64,000 nucleotides of DNA from Azoarcus sp. CIB (GCF_001190925.1 NZ_CP011072.1:3162001-3226000); one strand, 5' to 3'. Shown: positions 38,696 to 47,164, counted from the first letter of the stretch. Made by a program: numbers and translations. Notes: generated by a model from the letters alone, not told the origin.

Positions 38696-39316
38696 ATGTC
38701 ATTGCTGCGCTGTCTGGCTGCCGCCCTTGCCGCCCTTTCGCTGGCGCTGCCATCTGCCGCGCGTGCGGTCGAGCCCGCGCTGATCGAAGCGCTGCGCACG
38801 GGCGGCTACGTGCTCTACTTCAGGCATGCCCAGACGGACTGGACGCAGTCGGACCAATCGAAGGATGCCGGCTGGGCAAGCTGCGCCCCAACGCGCATGC
38901 GCCAGCTTTCGGCGGCCGGCCGCGAAACCGCGCGGCAGGTCGGTGAAGCACTGCGGCGGCTGAAGATTCCGGTCGGCCAAGTCCTCGCGAGCGAGTTCTG
39001 CCGCACGCAGGAAACCGCCCGATTGCTCGGACTTGGCGAGGTCGCCGTCACGCGCGCATTGATCAACGAGACCCACGCCGAGCATGCCGGCGGCACCGCC
39101 GCGCTGCGCGACGCCGCGAAGCGACTGATGGCCACCCCGCCGCCGAAGGGAACGAACACCGTGCTGGTCGCACATGGAAACGTGTTCAAGCTGGTCTCCG
39201 ACCGGCGGCCGGTGGAGGCCGGCGCGGCAGTGCTGCGCCCGGACGGCCGCGGCGGCTTCGAGGTCGTCGCGCACGTGGCACCGGACGAGTGGATCCGGCT
39301 CGCCAACACGCAGTAA
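38696..39316 (+). CDS. Exported histidine-phosphatase-like protein
   Basis: 206 residues with a signal peptide (cleavage near AARA-VEP, residue 24). The branch-2-like phosphatase core reads YVLYFRHAQTDWTQ in place of RHG, then LASEFCRTQETARLLGLG and VLVAHGNVFKLV with the second catalytic His. The substrate is unknown. It is probably periplasmic. Confidence 0.82.
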   Translation: MSLLRCLAAALAALSLALPSAARAVEPALIEALRTGGYVLYFRHAQTDWTQSDQSKDAGWASCAPTRMRQLSAAGRETARQVGEALRRLKIPVGQVLASEFCRTQETARLLGLGEVAVTRALINETHAEHAGGTAALRDAAKRLMATPPPKGTNTVLVAHGNVFKLVSDRRPVEAGAAVLRPDGRGGFEVVAHVAPDEWIRLANTQ

Positions 39317-39339
39317 GGGCATTCGACGGAGGAGCGACG

Positions 39340-40305
39340 ATGCGATGGAAAGCATGGACTGCAGCGCTGGCCTGTAGCGTCGCGCTGACTGCACACGCCG
39401 CACCGACAGTGACGACCGAGCGCTTCCGCGTACCGGAAGGCGCACACCCGCACGACATCGCGCCCGCCCCCGAATCAGGCGGGCCGGTGTGGTACACCGC
39501 CCAGCGTCAGGGCGCGCTCGGCGTCCTCGATCCCGCCACCGGCAAGACGCGCCACATCCCGCTCGGTCGCGGCTCCGCCCCGCATGGCGTGATCGTCGGC
39601 CCCGACGGCGCGCCGTGGATCACCGACAGCGGGCTCAACGCGATCGTCCGTGTCGATCCCAAGTCCTTCGAAGTCACGCGCTATCCGCTGCCGGAAAGCG
39701 GATATGCGAACCTCAACACCGCCGCCTTCGACGGCAAGGGCGTCCTGTGGTTCACCGGCCAGTCGGGCATCTACGGGCGGCTCGATCCCAAGACCGGCAA
39801 CGTACAAGTCTTCGACGCCCCGCGCGGCCGCGGCCCCTACGGCATCGCCAGCACGCCCGGCGGCGAGATCTACTACGCCTCGCTCGCCGGCAGCCACATC
39901 GCGCGCATCGACACCGCCAGCGGCAAGGCCGAAGTCATCGAGCCGCCGACGCCGAACCAGGGCGCCCGGCGCGAGTGGTCCGACTCGTCAGGCAGGATCT
40001 GGGTCAGCGAGTGGCAGTCGGGCCAGTTGTCGCGATTCGACCCGAAGACGAAGGAATGGCGTGCATGGCGGATTCCGGGCGAAGGCCCGAAACCCTATGC
40101 GGTGTACGTCGACGAGCGCGACCATGTGTGGGTCAGCGACTTCGGCGCGAACGCTATGCACCGCTTCGACCCGGTGAGCGAACGCTTCGAATCCTTCCCC
40201 TCGCCCGAATCGAACGCCGCGATCCGCCAGATCCTCGGCCGGAAGGGTGAGGTGTGGGCGCCGGAATCCGGCACCGACCACCTCACCGTCTATCGCACGC
40301 AGTGA
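39340..40305 (+). CDS. Exported Vgb-like beta-propeller (streptogramin lyase family)
   Basis: 321 residues with signal peptide MRWKAWTAALACSVALTAHA. About six Vgb/SMP-30-type repeats follow, each of the form GxIWxTD/SxxxxIxRxDP (for example APWITDSGLNAIVRVDPKSFEV and IWVSEWQSGQLSRFDPKT). The Vgb lyase family shares this fold, but most exported relatives have unknown roles, so I do not claim antibiotic inactivation. It starts 23 bases after the phosphatase gene. Confidence 0.82.
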   Translation: MRWKAWTAALACSVALTAHAAPTVTTERFRVPEGAHPHDIAPAPESGGPVWYTAQRQGALGVLDPATGKTRHIPLGRGSAPHGVIVGPDGAPWITDSGLNAIVRVDPKSFEVTRYPLPESGYANLNTAAFDGKGVLWFTGQSGIYGRLDPKTGNVQVFDAPRGRGPYGIASTPGGEIYYASLAGSHIARIDTASGKAEVIEPPTPNQGARREWSDSSGRIWVSEWQSGQLSRFDPKTKEWRAWRIPGEGPKPYAVYVDERDHVWVSDFGANAMHRFDPVSERFESFPSPESNAAIRQILGRKGEVWAPESGTDHLTVYRTQ

Positions 40306-40317
40306 ACGCCACAGGCC

Positions 40318-41247
40318 TCAGAACGGCACCACCAGCTTGAACCACGCCTTGTCGCCGCGGAAGCGGTTTTCGGCCTCGGTCTCGTGCTGCCACTGCGCGA
40401 TGAACGTTGTGCCGCTCTTGTTCGTGTAGCTCACGCTCGGGCCGATCGCGAACACCTCGCCCTTGCGTCCGCGCGACCACACGCCCGGCACTTCCGGCAG
40501 CGTCTCGCCTTCCAGCTTGTCGTTCTCGGTCTGCTTCAGGTAGTAGCCGGAAAGCCCCATCGCCCACGGCCCGAAATGCTTGCCGACGAGGTAATCCATG
40601 TGGAATTCGTCGCCCGACTCGTAATCCATCTTGGGCATGCCCGGCGCGAGGCGGAAGTCCTTGTTCTTGCGCTTGATGTTGTACATGAACTTGCCCGACA
40701 CCTCCCAGCCGTCGTCCGACAGCCAGGTCGCCGCGAAGATCGGCTCGAGGCTCCAGTAGTTCGCTCCGATGCTTTTCCTCGGTTCGCCTGACTTGTACTT
40801 TCCGGTCGGCATGTTGAGGTCGAGCGCGACTAACCAGTGCAGGTTCTTGGTGTGCCAGGCGATGATGAGCGGATTGAAGGTGATGTCCCCGAGCCCGGTC
40901 ACCGTCTTGCTGTCACCGCCGAGCTTAACCTCCTGATGCACGAGGGGCACGATGAGGTGCATGCCCCAGTCGCCGCCCAGGACCTTCGTGTCGGTCATCT
41001 TGATGAAACGCAGTGCGTCGAACCACGCATCCACCGACGCGCCGGGTACCTTGTCGCCATCGCCGTCGCGCAGCTCGCCACGGTAGTGGCCGACGTAGTT
41101 GAGGAAATAATTCCCAGGCGGCGGCGCCGCGCCGGATAACCAGTTTTCGACGCCGTTCGGATACTGATCGCCGCCCTCCTTCGCGACGGCACTGCCGGTG
41201 GCGAGCATTGCGAGTGCGACTGCTGCGCTGATCTGTCTCATTTTCAT
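40318..41247 (-). CDS. SphA/MetA-type outer-membrane protein of aromatic degradation
   Basis: 309 residues. Signal peptide at residues 1-22 (ending GSAVAKEG). The beta-rich barrel matches the COG4313 family seen in phenol and alkylphenol clusters: VENWLSGAAPPPGNYFLNYVGHYRG near the N-terminus and a C-terminal strand ending KLVVPF (terminal Phe, as in outer-membrane barrels). It probably admits p-cresol or related aromatics. It is the last gene of the pch operon, separated from the aldehyde dehydrogenase by a REPIN-like repeat. Confidence 0.82.
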   Translation of the reverse strand: MKMRQISAAVALAMLATGSAVAKEGGDQYPNGVENWLSGAAPPPGNYFLNYVGHYRGELRDGDGDKVPGASVDAWFDALRFIKMTDTKVLGGDWGMHLIVPLVHQEVKLGGDSKTVTGLGDITFNPLIIAWHTKNLHWLVALDLNMPTGKYKSGEPRKSIGANYWSLEPIFAATWLSDDGWEVSGKFMYNIKRKNKDFRLAPGMPKMDYESGDEFHMDYLVGKHFGPWAMGLSGYYLKQTENDKLEGETLPEVPGVWSRGRKGEVFAIGPSVSYTNKSGTTFIAQWQHETEAENRFRGDKAWFKLVVPF

Positions 41248-41295
41248 CTTGTCTCCTCCCTGATTATTTCTGCAAATCCCGTCAAGTCATTGCAC

Positions 41296-41387
41296 TCGTA
41301 GGGCGGAAAAGCCAAAGGCGCCTTCCGCCGCATGGTCAGCTCTGCACCGCCCTGTGGCGGAAGGCGCTGCGCTTTTCCGCCCTACGA
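41296..41387. repeat. REPIN-like palindromic repeat (copy 2)
   Basis: A 92-base inverted repeat. The left arm is TCGTAGGGCGGAAAAGCC through CCTTCCGCC; the right arm is GGCGGAAGGCG through CTTTTCCGCCCTACGA. It is related in its outer GTAGG(G/A)CGG(A/G)A core to 20882-20975. It lies between the SphA-type gene and the aldehyde dehydrogenase, within an operon. Confidence 0.75.
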
Positions 41388-41404
41388 GACGCCTTCCACT
41401 CTCG

Positions 41405-42847
41405 CTAGAACGGGAACTGCCGTTTCCCCATCTGCACGGTGATCCACTTGAGTTCGGTCATCTCGTCCATCGAGTGATGGCCGCCCTCGCGCCCCATGCC
41501 GCTGTCCTTGACCCCGCCAAAAGGCACGTGCGGCTCGTCCATGATCGAGGCGTCGTTGATGTGCACCATCCCCGCCTCCAGCCGCAGCGACAGGTCGAAC
41601 GCCTTCTGCAGGTCGTTGGTGATGAGGCCGGACGACAGCCCGTAACACGAGTCGTTGGCGAGCCGCAGCGCCTCCTCGCTGTCCGCGGCGCGGATCACCG
41701 ACACCGCCGGGCCGAAGCTCTCCTCGCGGAACACGACCATGTCGGGCGTCACGCCGGCGAGGATGGTCGGCTGGTAGAACGCCCCCTCGCTCTTGCCGCC
41801 CGACAACAGCTTCGCGCCCTTCGCGACCGCGTCGGCGACGTGGCGGTCGAGCACCGCGCACTGCTTGCGGTCGATCAGCGGCCCGATCACCGTGTGCGGA
41901 TCGCGCGGATCGCCCACCTTGAAGCCGCTGATCTTGGTCGCGAGCTTGTCGCAGAAGGCATCGAAGATCGGCGCCTCGACGATCAGGCGCGAGTTCGCCA
42001 TGCACACCTGCCCCTGGTGCAGGAAGATGCCGAAAGCCGCCGCATTCACCGCGTAATCGATGTCCGCGTCCTTCAGCACGATCAGCGGACTCTTGCCGCC
42101 GAGCTCCAGCGTGATTCGTTTGAAGTGCCGGCCGGCCTCCGCCGACAGCTCGCGCCCGACCTCGGTCGAGCCGGTGAAGGTGATCATGCGCACGCGCGGA
42201 TCGGCGACGAACTTGTTGCCCAACACCGAGCCCTGCACCGGCACGACGTTCAGCACGCCCTTCGGCAACCCCGCCGCCTCGAAGATCTCGGCGATCTTCA
42301 ATCCGGTCACCGGCGTATAGGTCGCAGGCTTCAGGATGAAGGTATTGCCCGCCGCGAGCGCCAGCGCCACCTTCTTCGTCGCGAGCAGGAAGGGGAAGTT
42401 GAACGGCGCGATGCCTGCGATGACGCCCAGCGGCCGGCGCACGCTCATCGAGAACACGCCGGGGCTGTCGGACGGCATCGTCTCGCCGGTGATGCGGCGG
42501 CACTCGCCCGCGGCGCTGCGCAGCAGATTGACGACGAAGGACGCCTCGAACATCGCCTTGCCGAAGGTCGAGCCGGCCTCGTCCATCAGCACGTCCGCGA
42601 CCTCGGGAATGCGCTTCTGCAGCTCGTCCGCCGCGCGCAGCAGGATCGCCTCGCGCTCGTTGGCGAGCGTGTTGCCCCAGCTTTCGCGCGCACGGTAGGC
42701 CGCGGCGATCGCCCGCTCCAGGTCCGCGGCCGAGGCCTGATGCACGCGCCCCCACACCTCGCCGGTCGCCGGATTGATGTCGTCCAGGATCGTCTCGGTC
42801 GACGACGGCACCCACTCGCCGTCGATGAACAGCTTGTATTCCTTCAT
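41405..42847 (-). CDS. Aldehyde dehydrogenase, probably 4-hydroxybenzaldehyde dehydrogenase
   Basis: 480 residues of the NAD(P)-dependent aldehyde dehydrogenase family. Visible are FTGSTEVGRELSAEAG (cofactor loop), LELGGKSPLIVL (general-base Glu), and HQGQVCMANSRLIVE (catalytic Cys). It is close to benzaldehyde and vanillin dehydrogenases. It lies 9 bases downstream of pchF, so oxidation of 4-hydroxybenzaldehyde to 4-hydroxybenzoate is the expected step. Confidence 0.88.
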   Translation of the reverse strand: MKEYKLFIDGEWVPSSTETILDDINPATGEVWGRVHQASAADLERAIAAAYRARESWGNTLANEREAILLRAADELQKRIPEVADVLMDEAGSTFGKAMFEASFVVNLLRSAAGECRRITGETMPSDSPGVFSMSVRRPLGVIAGIAPFNFPFLLATKKVALALAAGNTFILKPATYTPVTGLKIAEIFEAAGLPKGVLNVVPVQGSVLGNKFVADPRVRMITFTGSTEVGRELSAEAGRHFKRITLELGGKSPLIVLKDADIDYAVNAAAFGIFLHQGQVCMANSRLIVEAPIFDAFCDKLATKISGFKVGDPRDPHTVIGPLIDRKQCAVLDRHVADAVAKGAKLLSGGKSEGAFYQPTILAGVTPDMVVFREESFGPAVSVIRAADSEEALRLANDSCYGLSSGLITNDLQKAFDLSLRLEAGMVHINDASIMDEPHVPFGGVKDSGMGREGGHHSMDEMTELKWITVQMGKRQFPF

Positions 42848-42856
42848 GCTTCCCCC

Positions 42857-44404
42857 TTACAGGCTGATGCCGCACCGTCCCGGCGCGATGATGTTGTTGG
42901 GGTCGAGCGCCTTCTTCAGGCGCTTCTCGACGTCGCGCTTCACCGGCCCGTAAGTCGCCGCGACCTTCTCCGCGAAGGCGGTGTTCGCGCGGTACATGCC
43001 GTAGCCTTCTTTCGCGAAGGTATGCAGCAGCTCGTCGTAGCACGCATACGCCTTCTCCATCTGCTCCGGATTCGAGCGGTCATAGAGCAGGTCGATCACG
43101 TGGTGCATGTCGCGCCAGCCGACGATGAACTCGCCGACGTAGTCGAAGCCATACTTGCCGAGGATGGTCTTGGCCATCTGCATCTGCTTGAGCGTCTCGG
43201 AACCCTTCGCCTGCGACACCGGCGCGAACCAGATCGAGCCGCCGCCCCCGCGCCAGTTGTACAGCCCGAACTCGCCCAGGTTGGGTTTGCCCTTCATCAG
43301 GTCGAAGCGGTACTCCAGCGCCTTGCTGCCCTTCGACGCCTCCTGCGTGATGATCTTGCCGCCCGTGCCGGCCGCCACGGCCTCGATGATCTTCCAGTTG
43401 GCGTCGTTGGTTTCCTTCGTGCCGTAGAGCCCCGCGTACACGTTCCACGCGCCGATGTTGTGGTCGGCCTGGATCTTCTTCACGGCGTCATCGGGAATCG
43501 CACCCGGCCCGGTGTAATAGTCCGCGCGCTTCACCGGCGTGCACGGCGCCTCCCACAGCGTGTGCGCGATCACCACCGCATTGGGGATCACCATCGCGAT
43601 GCGCAGCGGACGCAGCGCCTCGACGATCTTGGTGATGTCGGTCTCGTTCGGGTACTGGATGCAGAAGGGGCGGAAATCCGGCGGTGCCGGCATCAACCAC
43701 ATCCCCATCTTTGTCACGACGCCGAAGTTCGACTGCGTGAAGATGCCATCCAGCGTCGGCCCGTAACCCCACTTGAACACCTGCCAGGTGTTCGAGTTCT
43801 CCATCGCCCCCATGCCGGTGCGCAGCACCTGCCCGTCCGCCAGCACCACCTCCATGCCGCACGAAAACATGAAGTGTTCGCCATACGGCGTGTAGCCGAC
43901 GCCGCGGTCCACCATGTTGCCCACCGGCCCCGCGATCGCCGACGGCGCCGGGCACGAGAACCACAATGGGAGCTTGTGCTCCTGCAGATAGTCGTAAAGC
44001 TGCTGGTAAGTCACGCCCGGTTCGACCAGCGCCGTACACAGCTCGGGATCGACCTCGATGATGCGGTTCATGCGCCGCAGATCCATCACGATCTGCCCGC
44101 GCTGCACTGGCGCAGCGGAACCGTAGCCGAGGTTCTTGCCGGTCGAAATCGGATAGACCGGGACGCGGTACTTGTTCGCCACCTTCATGATGCGCTGGAT
44201 CTGCTCGACGCCATCCGGCATCACCGAGGCCGACAGCTCGTGCTGCTCGTCCGGCACCGGCATCATGATCTTGCGATACGGCGCGAGCTTCTCCTCGTCG
44301 ACCAGCACGTGCTCGTCGCCCACGATCGCCCGCATCTCGCGCACCGCCTTGTCGAACTCCGCCGCACTGATGCCCTTGGGCAGCGCCTTGCTCTTCGAAC
44401 CCAT
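42857..44404 (-). CDS. pchF: p-Cresol methylhydroxylase, flavoprotein subunit
   Basis: 515 residues, VAO-type flavoprotein. The FAD-binding part has YPISTGKNLGYGSAAPVQRG and AIAGPVGNMVDRGVGYTPYGEH. The Tyr-rich segment AWNVYAGLYGT is the place where PCMH carries its covalently bound FAD on a Tyr (family knowledge). The C-terminus NNIIAPGRCGISL matches vanillyl-alcohol-oxidase relatives. It hydroxylates the methyl group of p-cresol with water, passing electrons to cytochrome PchC. The start at 44404 follows GGAGACAATCG. No secretion signal is visible, so export would have to follow another route, perhaps with its partner. Confidence 0.93.
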   Translation of the reverse strand: MGSKSKALPKGISAAEFDKAVREMRAIVGDEHVLVDEEKLAPYRKIMMPVPDEQHELSASVMPDGVEQIQRIMKVANKYRVPVYPISTGKNLGYGSAAPVQRGQIVMDLRRMNRIIEVDPELCTALVEPGVTYQQLYDYLQEHKLPLWFSCPAPSAIAGPVGNMVDRGVGYTPYGEHFMFSCGMEVVLADGQVLRTGMGAMENSNTWQVFKWGYGPTLDGIFTQSNFGVVTKMGMWLMPAPPDFRPFCIQYPNETDITKIVEALRPLRIAMVIPNAVVIAHTLWEAPCTPVKRADYYTGPGAIPDDAVKKIQADHNIGAWNVYAGLYGTKETNDANWKIIEAVAAGTGGKIITQEASKGSKALEYRFDLMKGKPNLGEFGLYNWRGGGGSIWFAPVSQAKGSETLKQMQMAKTILGKYGFDYVGEFIVGWRDMHHVIDLLYDRSNPEQMEKAYACYDELLHTFAKEGYGMYRANTAFAEKVAATYGPVKRDVEKRLKKALDPNNIIAPGRCGISL

Positions 44405-44444
44405 TCGATTGTCTCCGTTGTATTTGTGTCTGCCGCGCACTGCG

Positions 44445-44846
44445 TCAGGTATTGATCGCGAAGGAAACCAGGCTCGCCGTACCCACACGGCGGTGGGTAT
44501 CCATCACCAGCCCCGCCCCGCGTGCCGCGGCAATCTGCTGGAAGATCACCGCCGATGCGTCGTCCATCACCCCGATCACGCGCGCCCCCGCGGCACGGTC
44601 GAGGATCTCCGTGATGCCTGCATAGGTGCCGAGCTGCCGCGCATCCACCGCAACGGGGCTGGCCCCCACCCCCGCAGCAATCCCGCGCGCAATCGCCATC
44701 GCCTGCGGCAGGTCGCCCTGCGCGAGTAGCATCACGCCCCGCCGCTCGCCCGCCGGAAACGCCGAAACGTCCGCCAAGGCTGCCACCGGCGCCAGCCCCA
44801 GCGCTCCGCCCCCCGCCATGCCTTTCAGGAAGTTCCGCCTGTCCAT
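44445..44846 (-). CDS. Small Tat-signal protein in pchX position
   Basis: 133 residues. It begins MDRRNFLKGMAGGGALGLAP, a Tat-type signal (RRNFLK). The mature part of about 105 residues reads like a small alpha/beta protein (GVMLLAQGDLPQAMAIARGIAAGVG). I recognise no domain. It lies between the cytochrome and flavoprotein genes, the same slot that the unassigned pchX gene occupies in the Pseudomonas pch operon. A chaperone-like role for exporting PchF is one possibility, but unproven. The ATG at 44846 is chosen because the signal begins there. Confidence 0.75.
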   Translation of the reverse strand: MDRRNFLKGMAGGGALGLAPVAALADVSAFPAGERRGVMLLAQGDLPQAMAIARGIAAGVGASPVAVDARQLGTYAGITEILDRAAGARVIGVMDDASAVIFQQIAAARGAGLVMDTHRRVGTASLVSFAINT

Positions 44847-44853
44847 GATCGGG

Positions 44854-45156
44854 TCACTCCCGCGCCAGCACTGCACCGGTGCTGATCCGGCGCGCGACAT
44901 CCGCCAGCGTCGCATCGTCGATCTCGGTCGGCCGAAATGCCGGCATCGCCCGGTTGCCCATGCGCACGACACGCTGGATGTACTCAGGCGGCAGGCCGCG
45001 CCCCTTCAGCACCGGCCCGACGTTCGCCTCGTGACAGTGGCCGCACACCTTCTGGTACAGCTCCGCCCCGTCACGCCACTGCCCCGCGACCGCACTTCCC
45101 GCCGCAGTCGCCAACGTCAACACCCCCAGGCACCCGGCCCACGCTCTCGTTCGCAT
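44854..45156 (-). CDS. pchC: p-Cresol methylhydroxylase, cytochrome c subunit
   Basis: 100 residues. Signal peptide at residues 1-26 (ending GSAVAG), then a c-type haem motif CGHCH and a probable axial Met in MGNRAMPAFRPTEI. It is a small periplasmic electron acceptor of PchF. The start at 45156 has GAAGGGG upstream. It is the first gene of the operon, preceded by a sigma54-type promoter. Confidence 0.88.
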   Translation of the reverse strand: MRTRAWAGCLGVLTLATAAGSAVAGQWRDGAELYQKVCGHCHEANVGPVLKGRGLPPEYIQRVVRMGNRAMPAFRPTEIDDATLADVARRISTGAVLARE

Positions 45157-45176
45157 CTTTTGCGCCCCTTCTGATT

Positions 45177-45190
45177 GTTTGATTTCAAAC
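45177..45190. promoter_or_regulatory. GTTTGA-TT-TCAAAC inverted repeat in the pchC leader
   Basis: A 14-base inverted repeat (6-base arms) lies 20 bases before the pchC ATG. The same arms occur upstream of the AOR gene at 59220-59233 with a CT spacer, so a shared regulator is possible. Confidence 0.4.
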
Positions 45191-45207
45191 GTCTCCAAAC
45201 GAATCAC

Positions 45208-45223
45208 AGCAAGAGCAATGCCT
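45208..45223 (-). promoter_or_regulatory. Sigma54-type -24/-12 promoter for the pch operon
   Basis: On the minus strand the sequence reads AGGCATT-GCTC-TTGCT, with the required GG and GC ten bases apart. It matches the consensus TGGCAYR-N4-TTGCW except at the first base and one further position. It stands about 50 bases before the pchC ATG. A sigma54 activator gene is encoded at 52.3-53.6 kb. Confidence 0.7.
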
Positions 45224-45305
45224 GCTTTCGCCTTACGGGCCTTAAATCTTTTTTTACAAGCACTTGCAGCACGCAATAGCGGAAAGCGCCCGGCCAAAAT
45301 GAAAC

Positions 45306-45336
45306 GGGGCGGTGTCTGAAATACAGACACCGCCCC
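45306..45336. promoter_or_regulatory. Perfect inverted repeat with TGTCTG/CAGACA arms (candidate UAS 1)
   Basis: Two perfect 13-base arms (GGGGCGGTGTCTG and CAGACACCGCCCC) enclose a five-base loop, AAATA. It is about 85-130 bases upstream of the sigma54 promoter, the usual distance for enhancer sites of NtrC-family activators. It could alternatively be a transcription terminator for a minus-strand transcript coming from the integrase side. Confidence 0.55.
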
Positions 45337-45403
45337 ACCGCAAACTGACCCGCACGCCGGGCCCCGCCATGCGCGACACGGCAGGTACCGTGCGATTCGC
45401 AAA

Positions 45404-45429
45404 TTCAGACACTGTCTGAAATTGCGACA
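45404..45429. promoter_or_regulatory. TTCAGACA-C-TGTCTGAA palindrome (candidate UAS 2)
   Basis: A perfect 17-base palindrome at 45404-45420 that continues as TGTCTGAAATTGCGACA to 45429. This reproduces the TGTCTGAAAT half of the first repeat. It lies about 190-220 bases upstream of the sigma54 promoter and directly abuts the integrase stop at 45440. Confidence 0.55.
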
Positions 45430-45439
45430 CCCGCACAGC

Positions 45440-46435
45440 TCACCCCGTCAAGTCGAGCGGACTCCGCACACCGCGCCCTCCCCGGTTCAAGACGTGGGTG
45501 TAAATCATCGTCGTCGACACATCCGCATGTCCGAGCAACTCCTGCACCGTGCGGATGTCATAGCCGGCCTCGAGCACGTGAGTGGCAAAGGAGTGCCGCA
45601 GCGTGTGCGGACTCACCGGTTTCACGATCCCGGCACGCGCGGCAGCCGCCCTCACCGCCCGTTGCACCCGCTTCTCATCGACGTGATGACGCCGCACCGC
45701 CCCCGAGCGCGGATCCACCGACAGCCCCGCCGCCGGAAACACGTATTGCCACCCCAACGAAGTCGCAGCCGACGGATATTTCGTCGCCAAGGCATGCGGC
45801 AACCAGACATCCCCCCGGCCCGCCAGCAATTCCGCCGCATGAAGCGCACGCACCACAGAAACCTGCACGCGCAAGCGCTCGGTCAGGCTCCCCGGCAACA
45901 TCGTCACGCGATCCTTGTCGCCCTTCCCCTCCCGCACCACGATCTCGCCGCGCCCGAAGTCGACGTCCTTCACCCGCAAGCGCAGCCCTTCGAGCAAACG
46001 CATGCCCGTCCCGTACAACAGCGAGACGATCAACCCCAGCAAAGGGTCATCCACCGCCGCAATCAATCGCTGCACTTCCTCGCGCGACATCACCGAAGGC
46101 AAGCGCGCCGGCCGCTTCGCCCGCGTCACCTCATCCAGCCACGGCAAGGGCTGCTCCAGCACCTCCCGGTAAAGGAACAGGATCGCTGACAAAGCCTGCC
46201 CCTGCGTCGCCGCACTCACGTCGCGCTCCACTGCGAGAGAGGTCAAAAATGCCTCAACCTCCCGCTTTCCCATGTCCTTTGGATGGCGCCGACCGTGATG
46301 AATGATGTATCTTTTGATCCAACCAACATACGCCTGCTCCGTACGCAGGCTGTAGTGCTTGAGGCGCAGCCGATCCCGAACAAGATCGAGCAAGCGCGGC
46401 GCAGTCGAACCGACAGAAGAAAGGCCTTGATCCAT
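45440..46435 (-). CDS. intI: Integron integrase
   Basis: 331 residues, tyrosine recombinase of the IntI family. The active-site set is complete: Arg in [34 protein letters not shown] with His-x-x-Arg, [16 protein letters not shown] with His and the nucleophile Tyr. The IntI-specific extra segment is visible ([20 protein letters not shown]), as is the C-terminal [13 protein letters not shown]. It is full length with no stop or frameshift. It is divergent from the cassette array, the standard integron layout, with a LexA-like box before its start. Confidence 0.95.
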   Translation of the reverse strand: MDQGLSSVGSTAPRLLDLVRDRLRLKHYSLRTEQAYVGWIKRYIIHHGRRHPKDMGKREVEAFLTSLAVERDVSAATQGQALSAILFLYREVLEQPLPWLDEVTRAKRPARLPSVMSREEVQRLIAAVDDPLLGLIVSLLYGTGMRLLEGLRLRVKDVDFGRGEIVVREGKGDKDRVTMLPGSLTERLRVQVSVVRALHAAELLAGRGDVWLPHALATKYPSAATSLGWQYVFPAAGLSVDPRSGAVRRHHVDEKRVQRAVRAAAARAGIVKPVSPHTLRHSFATHVLEAGYDIRTVQELLGHADVSTTMIYTHVLNRGGRGVRSPLDLTG

Positions 46436-46451
46436 GTTATCGGACAGTATG

Positions 46452-46467
46452 CTGTATGGATATACAC
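46452..46467. promoter_or_regulatory. LexA-like box upstream of intI
   Basis: CTGT-ATGGATAT-ACAC matches the CTGT-N8-ACAG SOS box with one mismatch, 17 bases before the intI ATG. LexA control of integrase is known for many integrons, including class 1 and Vibrio. Confidence 0.6.
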
Positions 46468-46561
46468 ATGATACCTGCTAGACCAATGACTTGCCAGCCG
46501 TTGCCGGTTTATCCGCCATGTCCAATAACACTTTTACGCCGACACTTGGTGTCGACCATAC

Positions 46562-46568
46562 GTTAGGC
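46562..46568 (+). other. attI core (GTTAGGC)
   Basis: The core GTTAGGC sits at the start of the first cassette, six bases before its ATG and 127 bases from the intI start. The recombination point would be between G and TT. Only the core is identifiable; flanking attI sites differ between integrons. Confidence 0.7.
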
Positions 46569-46573
46569 ATTTT

Positions 46574-47164
46574 ATGAGCGACACTGCTGACCAGTGGGAG
46601 CGGTTTCTAGACCCGGATGTGGTTAGGCCATCTCTCTTTTTGGCGACGATGTTTATCACTACGTTTGAGATCCTTAAGGACTCTGTTGTGGACGACATTC
46701 GTGGTTACTACACGAACGGGTTTGATGAGAATGGACCGACTGTCGAGCCCGAGTACCGATCCAAGGTCTTATCCAAAAATAAGAGCCCGCTCTATGCATC
46801 TCTTCAATGGCTGCGCGAGAACGACGCTATAGATAACGAAGACTTGGCAACCTTCGAGCAGCTTAAGAAAACACGCAATCTACTCGCTCACCAGCTCTTC
46901 GCCGTCGTTACGGGGCAGGTCGAGTCTGCCCACGAGGCTCAGTTCGATGCTCTTGTAGCGCTACTACGCAAGATCGGCGTGTGGTGGGTCGTCAATGTCG
47001 AGATTCCGACCAATCCAGGCTTCGATGGGCAGGAAATTGATGAAGAAGGCATTGTTCCCGGTGCAGTCCTGTCACTGCAAATGCTTATCCAAGTGGCGTC
47101 AGGAAACACCGAGCTGCTCGAACAGTGGCGCAAGGAGCGTGTCAAAGGGCGAGAAAATGCCTAA
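46574..47164 (+). CDS. Gene cassette 1: HEPN-like protein
   Basis: 196 residues, predominantly helical. The motif RNLLAH at residues 101-106 fits the R-x4-H (RNxxxH) signature of HEPN ribonucleases. HEPN proteins include toxins and anti-phage nucleases, but this pattern alone is short. The C-terminal region (ELLEQWRKERVKGREN) is charged. It is AT-richer than the chromosome, as is typical for cassettes. The stop codon lies inside the attC core. Function is not known. Confidence 0.65.
   Translation: MSDTADQWERFLDPDVVRPSLFLATMFITTFEILKDSVVDDIRGYYTNGFDENGPTVEPEYRSKVLSKNKSPLYASLQWLRENDAIDNEDLATFEQLKKTRNLLAHQLFAVVTGQVESAHEAQFDALVALLRKIGVWWVVNVEIPTNPGFDGQEIDEEGIVPGAVLSLQMLIQVASGNTELLEQWRKERVKGRENA

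Noticed and set aside
39340-40305. Streptogramin resistance gene
   Set aside because: The repeat fold fits Vgb, but exported relatives are common and mostly unrelated to resistance. There is no supporting context.
41354-44455. A 1033-codon open frame on the plus strand across the p-cresol genes
   Set aside because: It is antisense to pchF and the aldehyde dehydrogenase, both with clear family motifs. It is His/Arg-rich low-complexity sequence, an effect of high GC in the third codon position.
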